From NCBI GenBank assembly GCA_036387415.1, contig DASVTU010000001.1:1-64000 (forward strand): a DNA stretch of 64,000 nt. The letters are read 5' to 3'. The notes under the pieces were generated by a model. The model was not told the DNA's origin. It worked only from the letters and a program-made list of their open reading frames with translations, and did no database searches. The stretch is from DASVTU01 sp036387415 (GTDB lineage: Bacteria > Acidobacteriota > Blastocatellia > Pyrinomonadales > Pyrinomonadaceae). The translations under genes and the position numbers were made by a program. Position 1 is the first letter of the stretch. Each line of letters opens with the position of its first letter. Positions 55,453-62,147 of this stretch are shown here, in pieces.

Positions 55453-56226
55453 TTACTTTCTTATCCCGAAAAGTGGTTGACCGTATTCGACGGGCTGCCC
55501 GTCTTCCACGTAAATTTTTTCGACTACTCCGGTCGTCTCAGCCAAAATTTCATTCATCAACTTCATCGCTTCGATGATGCACACGACCGACGCGGCCTCG
55601 ACGCGGCTGCCCACGCTAACGAACGGTTCGGACGTGGGCGACGGCTTGCGATAGAAAGTGCCGACAATCGGTGCGCTGATGATGTGTAGGTCTTCCGCTC
55701 CGGCGCGCGAAGCATCTCCCGCCGCCGTTGAAGTTGCCGATGAAGTAGTAGACGAGGACGCGCTCTCGCTGCCGGATGAAGCTGTCGAAGACGGAGAAGC
55801 TTGCCCGCTGGAGGAGACTGGCGCAGACGAAGGCGCGATGGAGGCTGATGAAGCGTGCGGTATCTGTCCGGTGTTCTTGCTCAGGCGGACGCGTATGTCT
55901 TCATTCTCAAGCTCGAAATCGGTGAGGCCGTGCGAAGTGAACAACTCGACCAACTCGCGCAACTCTTTCATGTTGAGCGAAGCCGAAGCGTCGGAGCGTC
56001 TCGACGGTTGCTGCTGCGGCGAGGGCTGCTGATGACGCCTGCGACCACCGTGACGACCACCGCCGCCGCGTCGTTCGTCGGGGCTGCCACCACCACTGCC
56101 GCTTCTATCTGTGCTTCTCTCGCCGCCGACGCCGCTACCACTCCTGTCGCCGCGTTCGCCGCGCGAAGTTTCGTTTCGCGTCTGTTCCTGGCCTGCTGAT
56201 TGCGATGGTTCCTGCTCGTCGCTCAT
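55453..56226 (-). CDS. accB: Acetyl-CoA carboxylase biotin carboxyl carrier protein with Arg/Gly-rich N-terminal extension
   Basis: A 257-residue protein. The canonical AccB start MKELRELVELFTSHGLTDFELE appears only at residue 86. Before it lie 85 residues of Ser/Gly/Arg/Gln-rich sequence (GGGGRHGGRRRHQQPSPQQQ). A Ser/Ala linker (about 125-180) follows. The biotinyl domain (SAPIVGTFYRKPSP to GQPLFGIRK) has the attachment motif EAMKLMNEI with Lys222. No Shine-Dalgarno supports the internal ATG, so the extension is probably translated. It sits directly upstream of accC. Confidence 0.93.
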   Translation of the reverse strand: MSDEQEPSQSAGQEQTRNETSRGERGDRSGSGVGGERSTDRSGSGGGSPDERRGGGGRHGGRRRHQQPSPQQQPSRRSDASASLNMKELRELVELFTSHGLTDFELENEDIRVRLSKNTGQIPHASSASIAPSSAPVSSSGQASPSSTASSGSESASSSTTSSATSTAAGDASRAGAEDLHIISAPIVGTFYRKPSPTSEPFVSVGSRVEAASVVCIIEAMKLMNEILAETTGVVEKIYVEDGQPVEYGQPLFGIRK

Positions 56227-56306
56227 GCCTTTTCGACTCCGCGCCGTCGAGCCTCTGCTGCTATTAGCGGCTCGCGTGCATCTTAATTTTTACGAACAAC
56301 AGAAAA

Positions 56307-56345
56307 AGCCCCAACCCGCTTGCGCGCCGGCGGTCGATTGGGGCT
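56307..56345 (-). terminator. Intrinsic terminator of the ribosomal alpha operon
   Basis: The stem AGCCCCAA (56307-56314) pairs with TTGGGGCT (56338-56345), with a GC-rich interior. On the minus strand it is followed by TTTTTCTG. It lies 80 bases after the rplQ stop and ends the long minus-strand cluster before accB. Confidence 0.75.
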
Positions 56346-56424
56346 GGCGGTCGGTGAGCGGGTTTGCTGCCGACGCGCGTTCCAGACGACCGCGCGCCAC
56401 GCCCCGAATTCACTTCCGTTTTTC

Positions 56425-57165
56425 CTACTCTGTATCTTTTTGCTCGGCGGATGTCTGTTCGGTCTTCTTTGAACGACGACCGCCTGTGCCCGCCTTGTCC
56501 GCGTCTTTCGCTTCCGGCACGGACGCCTCGCCACCGCCGCGAGCCTCTGTGGTCTCCGGCTTCTCAAACGTCTTGTCGGCCTTCTTGCCGCCACGACGAC
56601 CGCCCTCCACTTCCCTCGACTCGCTAGCCTTGGCAGACTTCTTCTTGCCCGAAGCGACGGACTTGGTGCGCTTCGAGGCCGATTCCGCCGCCTCGCGCTC
56701 GCGCGGGTTATCAACGAGTTCGATGATGGCGAGTTCGGCGTTGTCGCCGTCGCGTCTGCCAAGTTTGATGATACGCGTGTACCCACCTGGACGACTCTCG
56801 AAGCGTTCGCCGAGTTCGTTAAAGAGTCGCTTGAGAGCGGCGACGCCCGCCGTGCGCGGCGCGGGCTTCTGGCCGCGTTTGCCCGTCGAGGCGGATTGCT
56901 GGCGGTTGCCTGCGTGAAAGAAGGTGGCCGCCTGCCGACGCAGGTGGACGGCTTCGACCGCCGCATTGTCGCCTTCGAGTCCGCGCGCACGGCGCGAGAG
57001 CGTGATGGCACGTTCGATGAACGGGCGCAACTCTTTGGCCTTCGGCAGAGTGGTGACGATGCGCTCATCGCGCGCGTTGATGAGCGAGGTGGCAAGATTC
57101 CGCAGCATCGACATGCGATGCTCGGTCGTGCGTCCCAGTTTACGATGTGCTTTTAAGTGTCGCAT
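56425..57165 (-). CDS. rplQ: 50S ribosomal protein L17 (bL17) with a long charged C-terminal extension
   Basis: A 246-residue protein. The bL17 core is MRHLKAHRKLGRTTEHRMSMLRNLATSLI through GGYTRIIKLGRRDGDNAELAIIELVD at about residue 152, with a 25-residue internal insertion after HLRRQAATFFHAG. The remaining 95 residues are Lys/Glu/Gly/Ala-rich (SGKKKSAKASESREVEGGRRGGKK) and presumably disordered. Typical bL17 is about 120-140 residues. It is the last gene of the alpha operon. Confidence 0.96.
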   Translation of the reverse strand: MRHLKAHRKLGRTTEHRMSMLRNLATSLINARDERIVTTLPKAKELRPFIERAITLSRRARGLEGDNAAVEAVHLRRQAATFFHAGNRQQSASTGKRGQKPAPRTAGVAALKRLFNELGERFESRPGGYTRIIKLGRRDGDNAELAIIELVDNPREREAAESASKRTKSVASGKKKSAKASESREVEGGRRGGKKADKTFEKPETTEARGGGEASVPEAKDADKAGTGGRRSKKTEQTSAEQKDTE

Positions 57166-57181
57166 GACAAACCTTTACTTT

Positions 57182-57247
57182 GGGACGCTGGACAATAGAG
57201 CGAAACAGGTTGTTCGTCGTCTATTATGCATCGTCCAACGTCTATTC
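57182..57247. repeat. Period-7 hairpin element, GTCTATT/GACGATG family
   Basis: The right arm (57213-57247) contains GTCGTCTATTATGCATCGTC and CAACGTCTATT in 7-nt steps. The left arm (57182-57200, GGGACGCTGGACAATAGAG) is a degenerate complement. It lies directly after the rpoA stop. A related element is at 5057. Confidence 0.75.
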
Positions 57248-58309
57248 TTAATCTTCTTCGTCGTCGATGTCCGCGAAGTCGCTGATGTCGCCCGCGTCGC
57301 GTCCGCCGGAGCCGGGAATCGGGTTGCCCTGCTCGTCAAACTCCATTCCGAAATCGAGTCCCATGCCGTGCAGGATGTCTTTGATTTCGTTGAGCGACTT
57401 CTTGCCGAAGTTTTTGGTGGCGAGCATCTCGCGCTCGCTGCGCTGTACGAGGTCGCGGATGGTGCGAATGTTGGCGTTCTTCAGACAGTTGTACGAACGC
57501 ACGGAGAGTTCGAGTTCATCGACCGAGCGGTCGAGTTGGTCGTTGCGCGGCAGGGGCGGACGCTCAATGCCGACGTAAGCGAAGTCGTCCCTGTCCTCCT
57601 CGAAGTTGATGAAAATCGCCATGTGGTCTTTGATTAATTTCGCGGCGAGACCAATCGCGTCGTCGGGTTTGACGGAACCATCCGTCCAGACTTCGATGGT
57701 CAGCTTATCGAACTCCGTGTTCTGTCCGAGGCGCGCGGCTTCGACCGTGAAATTGACCTTCTTGACCGGAGTGTGGACGGAATCCACAGGGATGTAGCCG
57801 AGCGAGAGGTCTTCGTCAAAGTTGCGCTCGGCGGGCACATAGCCGCGACCGCGCTTCAAACGCATTTCGATTTGAAGCGAACCGCCTTCGCTGACCGTTG
57901 CGATGTAGACGTTCGGGTCGAGCACCTCGACATCGGCATCGGCTTCGATGTCGCCGGAAGTGACTTCGCCCGCGCCCGATTTCGTAATCGTCAGTGTCTT
58001 GGCTTCGCTACCGTGAAGTTTGAAGGGAATCTGCTTGAGATTCAGAATCACGTCGGTCGCATCCTCGACCACCCCGCGAATCGACGAAAACTCATGTTCG
58101 ACGCCCTCAATCTTGACGGCGGTAATCGCCGCGCCCTCGATAGAGGAAAGCAGCGCGCGACGCAGAGAATTGCCGATGGTCGTGCCGAACCCGCGCTCGA
58201 AAGGCTGCGCGGAGAAACGACCGTAACGCGCCGTCAAAGTCTCGTTCTCAACCGCCAGACGACGCGGCATCTGAAATCCTGTCCAGAGATTGTGTTGATC
58301 CATAGCCAT
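57248..58309 (-). CDS. rpoA: DNA-directed RNA polymerase subunit alpha
   Basis: A 353-residue protein from the ATG at 58309; the frame is open for 31 more codons upstream but through a hairpin. The N-terminal dimerisation domain has RYGRFSAQPFERGFGTTIGNSLRRALLSS. The C-terminal domain ELELSVRSYNCLKNANIRTIRDLVQRSEREMLATKNFGKKSLNEIKDIL contacts UP elements and activators. An acidic tail (about 15 residues) ends the protein. It lies between rpsD and rplQ as usual. Confidence 0.97.
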   Translation of the reverse strand: MAMDQHNLWTGFQMPRRLAVENETLTARYGRFSAQPFERGFGTTIGNSLRRALLSSIEGAAITAVKIEGVEHEFSSIRGVVEDATDVILNLKQIPFKLHGSEAKTLTITKSGAGEVTSGDIEADADVEVLDPNVYIATVSEGGSLQIEMRLKRGRGYVPAERNFDEDLSLGYIPVDSVHTPVKKVNFTVEAARLGQNTEFDKLTIEVWTDGSVKPDDAIGLAAKLIKDHMAIFINFEEDRDDFAYVGIERPPLPRNDQLDRSVDELELSVRSYNCLKNANIRTIRDLVQRSEREMLATKNFGKKSLNEIKDILHGMGLDFGMEFDEQGNPIPGSGGRDAGDISDFADIDDEED

Positions 58310-58335
58310 AGTTTTTATGAGTAAACCTTTTATGC

Positions 58336-58377
58336 GAGAAGCCGCTCGCTCTAAATCGACAGACGAGCGCGCTTCTC
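58336..58377. promoter_or_regulatory. Hairpin in the rpsD-rpoA intergenic leader
   Basis: GAGAAGCCGCTCG (58336-58348) pairs with CGAGCGCGCTTCTC (58364-58377) with a single bulge across a 15-base loop. It is upstream of the rpoA start within the operon and could be a processing, attenuation or S4-binding structure. This is inferred only from position. Confidence 0.4.
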
Positions 58378-58442
58378 CGGCACGCGCGGCTCTGACCACC
58401 AAGCGGGCGAGAGCGCACGACGCCGGGAAGCGTCGCCCCGAA

Positions 58443-59084
58443 TTACTTGCTGTAAAGTTCGACGATTAACTGCTCGTTGATGGAGCGGTCGATGTCGTCG
58501 CGCGTCGGCAATGAACCGACCCGCGCGCTCATCTCCGCGCCATCCGCCGGAACCGTCCAACTCGGACGACCGCGACCCGCAGCCGTTTGCCATGCGCCTT
58601 CGATGTGCGGATTGCGTCGGCTCGCCTCGCGGACGGAAATGACATCGCCCTGCTTCACCTGAAACGAAGGGATGTCAACCTTGCGCCCGTTGACTTCGAT
58701 GTGGCCGTGATTAACCAGTTGACGCGCCTGACGACGCGAAGTAGCGAAGCCCGCGCGATACACCGCATTGTCCAGACGACGTTCGAGCAGGATTAAAAGA
58801 TTCTCGCCCGTAATGCCTTTCTGGCGGGCGGCTTTTTCAAAATAGTTACGGAACTGGCCTTCAAGCACGAAGTAGATGCGCTTGACCTTCTGCTTCTCGC
58901 GCAACTGCTGGCCATAACCGACCAGAGCCTTACCGCGTCGCAGAGAGTTGCCATGCTGTCCCGGCGGCTGTGTGCCGCGTTTCTCAATCGGACATGAGGG
59001 CTTATAACAACGGTCGCCCTTCAAAAATAATTTTGCACCTTCGCGGCGGCACAGACGGCACACCGCAGCACGATACCTAGCCAC
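58443..59084 (-). CDS. rpsD: 30S ribosomal protein S4 (uS4)
   Basis: A 213-residue protein starting at a GTG (59084) with GGAGG 8 bases upstream, giving the canonical VARYRAAVCRLCRREG start. A zinc-type N-terminus carries CRLC and CYKPSC. The S4 RNA-binding domain is RLDNAVYRAGFATSRRQARQLVNHGHIEVNGRKVDIPS, and the C-terminus INEQLIVELYSK is typical. It nucleates 30S assembly and in many bacteria regulates the alpha operon. Confidence 0.97.
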   Translation of the reverse strand: MARYRAAVCRLCRREGAKLFLKGDRCYKPSCPIEKRGTQPPGQHGNSLRRGKALVGYGQQLREKQKVKRIYFVLEGQFRNYFEKAARQKGITGENLLILLERRLDNAVYRAGFATSRRQARQLVNHGHIEVNGRKVDIPSFQVKQGDVISVREASRRNPHIEGAWQTAAGRGRPSWTVPADGAEMSARVGSLPTRDDIDRSINEQLIVELYSK

Positions 59085-59189
59085 TTCTTTTGCCTCCAGT
59101 CTATCTTGAAAGACGGAAAAGTTTACAGACCGCAAGCCGCGTTATTTTCAAACAACGCTCCCGCGACCCTTCTTCCTTTAGGTCATATC

Positions 59190-59271
59190 AATTGCGGATT
59201 TCGGATTGCGGAATATGGATTAAAGAAACAAATTCTTCTAATCAGCATTCCGCAATCCGAAATCCGCAATT
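59190..59271. repeat. Period-7 hairpin element, TTGCGGA family
   Basis: The left arm (59190-59223) contains AATTGCGGATTTCGGATTGC and GGAATATGG. The right arm (59238-59271) contains CATTCCGCAATCCGAAATCC and GCAATT, nearly the exact complement. The loop is about 14 bases. It begins 2-3 bases after the rpsK stop. Confidence 0.87.
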
Positions 59272-59273
59272 AG

Positions 59274-59675
59274 TTAAACTCTACGACGCTTCGGCGGTCG
59301 GCAGCCATTATGCGGAATCGGCGTTGTGTCGCGGATGGAATTGACGCGGATGCCGGCGTTGTGAATCGCGCGTATCGCCGACTCACGACCGCCGCCCGGC
59401 CCCTTCACACGCACTTCGCACTGCTGCATTCCGGCTTCCTTCGCCTTGTTGGCCGCCTCGTAGGCCGCTTGCTGAGCGGCGAACGGCGTTCCCTTGCGCG
59501 AACCCCTGAAACCACGCGCGCCCGAAGACGACTGTGCGACGAGATTGCCTTCGAGGTCAGTAATCGAAATCATCGTGTTATTAAACGATGCTGCGATGTG
59601 AACAATCCCGTTCGGGATATTCTTTCTCTCTTTCTTACGAAAGACCTTCTTTTTTCCGCCAGTTGCTTTTGCCAT
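59274..59675 (-). CDS. rpsK: 30S ribosomal protein S11 (uS11)
   Basis: A 133-residue protein. A basic N-terminus (KKKVFRKKERKN) leads to NGIVHIAASFNNTMISITDLEGNLVAQSSSGARGFRGSRKGTPFAAQQAA, then VRVKGPGGGRESAIRAIHNAGIRVNSIRDTTPIPHNGCRPPKRRRV. All are hallmark uS11 blocks. It lies between rpsM and rpsD in the standard order, with period-7 elements on both sides. Confidence 0.98.
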   Translation of the reverse strand: MAKATGGKKKVFRKKERKNIPNGIVHIAASFNNTMISITDLEGNLVAQSSSGARGFRGSRKGTPFAAQQAAYEAANKAKEAGMQQCEVRVKGPGGGRESAIRAIHNAGIRVNSIRDTTPIPHNGCRPPKRRRV

Positions 59676-59676
59676 G

Positions 59677-59779
59677 ATTCAGTAAATTCAGTAGTCAGTA
59701 GCCAGTAGGCAGAATTCAGTAGAAAAGTAATCAGCAGTTTCTTCATGCTGGCTACTGTCTACTGAATTCTGTCTACTTC
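59677..59779. repeat. Period-7 hairpin element, CAGTAGN family
   Basis: The left arm (59677-59732) contains CAGTAGTCAGTAGCCAGTAG and GCAGAATTCAGTAG. The right arm (59745-59778) contains CTGGCTACTGTCTACTGAAT and TCTGTCTAC. It fills the rpsM-rpsK gap and runs almost into the rpsK start. Confidence 0.87.
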
Positions 59780-59783
59780 GATT

Positions 59784-60167
59784 TTACTTCTTGCCCGGAG
59801 CCTTCTTCTTGGCGACGGTGGCGCGACGCGGCCCTTTGCGTGTGCGCGCGTTGGTGTGCGTGCGCTGTCCACGCACGGGCAAGCCCCGCCGATGACGCAG
59901 ACCGCGATAAGAGCCGATGTCCATCAAACGCTTGATGTCCATCTGCACGCGTTTGCGGAGGTCGCCTTCCACTTCGCCCTGTGTCTCAATAATCGAGCGA
60001 ATGCGTCCGAGTTGAGCCTCGTCCAAGTCACGCACGCGCGTGTCAGGAGCAATCTCGGCTTCCTGCAAAATTGAGTTCGAGCGCGAACGACCGATACCGT
60101 AAATGTACGTCAGGCCGATTTCTACGCGCTTATTAACCGGAAGGTCTACGCCAACTACACGTGCCAT
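59784..60167 (-). CDS. rpsM: 30S ribosomal protein S13 (uS13)
   Basis: A 127-residue protein. ARVVGVDLPVNKRVEIGLTYIYGIGRSRSNSIL is the N-terminal helix-two-turns-helix region. The C-terminal RGLRHRRGLPVRGQRTHTNARTRKGPRR contacts the P-site tRNA and is followed by a Lys-rich end. It directly follows rpmJ in transcription order. Confidence 0.98.
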   Translation of the reverse strand: MARVVGVDLPVNKRVEIGLTYIYGIGRSRSNSILQEAEIAPDTRVRDLDEAQLGRIRSIIETQGEVEGDLRKRVQMDIKRLMDIGSYRGLRHRRGLPVRGQRTHTNARTRKGPRRATVAKKKAPGKK

Positions 60168-60187
60168 CTTCTTCTCTCTCCAAACTC

Positions 60188-60279
60188 TTAGATGATTGTG
60201 GATTTTGTAATGTGGATAGCGAATTTAATAAATCAACTGCTCATAATCCGCAATCCGAAATCCACATTCCGCAATTCCA
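60188..60279. repeat. Period-7 hairpin element, TTGCGGA family
   Basis: The left arm (60190-60222) contains GATGATTGTGGATTTTGTAA and TGTGGAT. The right arm (60241-60279) contains ATAATCCGCAATCCGAAATC and CACATTCCGCAATTCC. It fills the rpmJ-rpsM gap and abuts the rpmJ stop codon. Confidence 0.82.
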
Positions 60280-60393
60280 CTAGCCCTGTCGCTGTTTATG
60301 TTTCGGATTCGTGCAAATCACCCTAACCACGCCCTTGCGGTGGATAATCTTGCAGTTATCACACATTTTCTTAACCGAAGCTCTTACTTTCAT
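60280..60393 (-). CDS. rpmJ: 50S ribosomal protein L36 (bL36)
   Basis: A 37-residue protein, MKVRASVKKMCDNCKIIHRK through VICTNPKHKQRQG. The zinc-binding set C11, C14, C27 and H32 is intact, so this is the C+ form. The start ATG overlaps the TGA of the infA remnant (ATGA), so it appears translationally coupled to that short frame. Length and sequence are fully normal for bL36. Confidence 0.97.
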   Translation of the reverse strand: MKVRASVKKMCDNCKIIHRKGVVRVICTNPKHKQRQG

Positions 60394-60452
60394 CTTACTA
60401 CCCGCCTTTGGCTGAACGTCGCATTCGGCAAAGCCTCGTTGACTTTAGCCAT
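60390..60452 (-). pseudogene. infA: 20-codon infA (IF-1) remnant coupled to rpmJ
   Basis: The frame ATG (60452) to TGA (60390-60392) encodes MAKVNEALPNATFSQRRVVR. Normal IF-1 is about 72 residues, begins MAK and contains a V-x-E-A/T-L-P-N-A-T/M-F block near residue 15-25, then a 45-residue OB-fold remainder ending in a basic R-I-x-x-R tail. This ORF keeps the start, the core word and a basic end, but lacks the rest, as if by internal deletions. AAGGA lies 6-7 bases before the ATG, and the stop overlaps rpmJ. The position map-infA-rpmJ is the usual place for infA. It could act only as a leader peptide for rpmJ. Confidence 0.65.
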
Positions 60453-60574
60453 CAGATTTCCTTGTCAGACCCGCTTTATTACTAGCAGTTAAAAATCAAC
60501 TTGCTCGGCAAACTATGAATAATACCATGACCCCAACCTTGAGCCAAGCCGCGCGGGGCTTCTTCGCCCGAGCT

Positions 60575-61360
60575 TCAGGCGCTCGCCGCTTCCGGCTGCG
60601 CCGCGACACTCTCCGTCACACGCGTGAAGACCTGCGGGCCTTCTTCCGTTATCGCAATTGTGTGTTCGACGTGCGCGCTCGGCTGCCCGTCGAGCGTGAC
60701 CACCGTCCAGCCGTCCGAGAGCGTCTTGGTATGGTGCGTGCCCATGTTAATCATTGGCTCAACGGCGAAAACGTATCCGGCTCTGATTTTCGTGCCCGTG
60801 CCGGGTTTTCCGTAGTTGGGAATCTGCGGGTCTTCGTGCATCTTCCGACCGATGCCGTGGCCGACGTATTCGCGCACCACCGAATAACCGTGGCTTTCGG
60901 CATATTCCTGCACCGCCCAACCGATGTCGCCGAGGTGTCTGCCCGCACGACACTGTTCGATGGCGCGATCAAGACACTCTTCTGCAACGCGAATGAGTTG
61001 CAATTTATCGTCGCTGACGCGTCCGACGGGCACAGTGGTCGCCGTATCGCCGACGAAGCCTTCGAGCGTTGCGCCGCAGTCAATCGAAAAGATGTCTCCA
61101 TCCTTGAGCGCGTAGTTGGACGGAAAACCGTGGACGACCTGTTCGTTGACCGACGCGCAAATCGAATAGGGAAAGCCGTGATAACCTTTGAAAGTCGGGA
61201 GCGCACCCGCGTCGCGTATCATCTTTTCGGCGGCGGCGTCGAGTTCGAGCGTCGTTGCACCGGGCACGGCCATGCGGCGCAACTCCTGCAAGACCAGCCC
61301 GACCAGCCGACCTGCGGCGCGCATCTTCTCTAATTCTTTTCTGGATTTCCCGATAATCAT
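60575..61360 (-). CDS. map: Methionine aminopeptidase, type I
   Basis: A 261-residue metalloprotease from the ATG at 61360; the ATG 18 bases upstream lies in a period-7 element. The metal ligands appear in order in DCGATLEGFVGDTATTVPVG, the GHGIGRKMHEDP histidine, FAVEPMINMG and VEHTIAI. The substrate-binding His is in GFPYSICASVNEQVVHGFP. It removes initiator Met. The C-terminal 15 residues (ESVAAQPEAASA) are a small extension. Confidence 0.96.
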   Translation of the reverse strand: MIIGKSRKELEKMRAAGRLVGLVLQELRRMAVPGATTLELDAAAEKMIRDAGALPTFKGYHGFPYSICASVNEQVVHGFPSNYALKDGDIFSIDCGATLEGFVGDTATTVPVGRVSDDKLQLIRVAEECLDRAIEQCRAGRHLGDIGWAVQEYAESHGYSVVREYVGHGIGRKMHEDPQIPNYGKPGTGTKIRAGYVFAVEPMINMGTHHTKTLSDGWTVVTLDGQPSAHVEHTIAITEEGPQVFTRVTESVAAQPEAASA

Positions 61361-61365
61361 AAGCT

Positions 61366-61446
61366 CGTTAATCGTCAATCGTAAATCGTTAATAGTAGGA
61401 ATCTGTTTTCATCTATTAACGATTCACGATTGACGATTTACAATTT
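61366..61446. repeat. Period-7 hairpin element, AATCGTN family
   Basis: The left arm (61366-61396) contains AATCGTCAATCGTAAATCGT, a clean 7-nt period. The right arm (61411-61446) contains AACGATTCACGATTGACGAT, its complement. The TGA of adk lies inside the right arm, so the last 7 or so adk codons (IVNRQS) are element sequence. Confidence 0.87.
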
Positions 61447-62080
61447 TTTCGATGTCCGTGTAAATCGCTTCCGGTTCGCGTGTGCCGTCAACGCGTCGGA
61501 GGCGATTGGTCGTTTCGTAGTAATCGAGAAGCGGGCGCGTCTTGGCGTCATACTCGTCGAGTCGCTTCTTGATGGTTTCAGGATTGTCGTCTGCACGTTG
61601 CACAAGTTGCGCTTCCGTGTGCACGTCGCAACGCCCTTCCTTCATCGGCGGCTTGAAGTGGGTGTTGTAAATCTCGCCGCAGACGGGGCACGACCATCTT
61701 CCGGTGATGCGCTTTTCGAGAATGTCGTACGGCACATCGACGAGGATGGCGATGATTTCATGTCCCTGCGCGGCGGCCAGTTTTTCAAGCATCTCGGCCT
61801 GTCCGGTGGTACGCGGAAAACCGTCCAAGACGTAACCATTGCGGCAGTCGTCGGCGCTCGTTCGTTGCTCGACGATGCGAATCGTCAACTCGTCGGGGAC
61901 AAGCACGCCGGACTGCATGATGGCGCGCAACTCTTCGGCCAGAGGCGTCTCCGCTTGCTTCAAGGCACGGAACATGTCGCCCGTCGAAATCTGGGGCAGT
62001 CCCCTGCGCTCTTGAAGCAGACGCGCCTGAGTGCCTTTACCCGCTCCCGGCGCGCCCATTGGAACGATGATTTTAGCCAT
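61424..62080 (-). CDS. adk: Adenylate kinase
   Basis: A 218-residue nucleoside-monophosphate kinase. The P-loop is GAPGAGKGTQA (9-19), the NMP-binding region is STGDMFRALK and GYVLDGFPRTTGQAE, and the long LID domain (about 122-160) has CPVC plus a later Cys/His (EGRCDVH), suggesting a zinc-type LID. R-x-D-D-N-P-E-T is present. The C-terminal residues KIVNRQS derive from a period-7 element instead of the usual helix end. It lies between secY and map as is standard. Confidence 0.97.
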   Translation of the reverse strand: MAKIIVPMGAPGAGKGTQARLLQERRGLPQISTGDMFRALKQAETPLAEELRAIMQSGVLVPDELTIRIVEQRTSADDCRNGYVLDGFPRTTGQAEMLEKLAAAQGHEIIAILVDVPYDILEKRITGRWSCPVCGEIYNTHFKPPMKEGRCDVHTEAQLVQRADDNPETIKKRLDEYDAKTRPLLDYYETTNRLRRVDGTREPEAIYTDIEKIVNRQS

Positions 62081-62147
62081 TGATTCATTTGCTCATTGAT
62101 TCACTGATTCATTGAGCAAATGAATCAATGAATCAGTGAATCAATTG
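62079..62147. repeat. Period-8 hairpin element, AATGAATC family
   Basis: The left arm (62079-62114) contains ATTGATTCATTTGCTCATTG and ATTCACTGATTC. The right arm (62115-62147) contains AATGAATCAATGAATCAGTG. The arms are adjacent with almost no loop, giving one of the strongest hairpins in the window. It fills the secY-adk gap. Confidence 0.87.
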
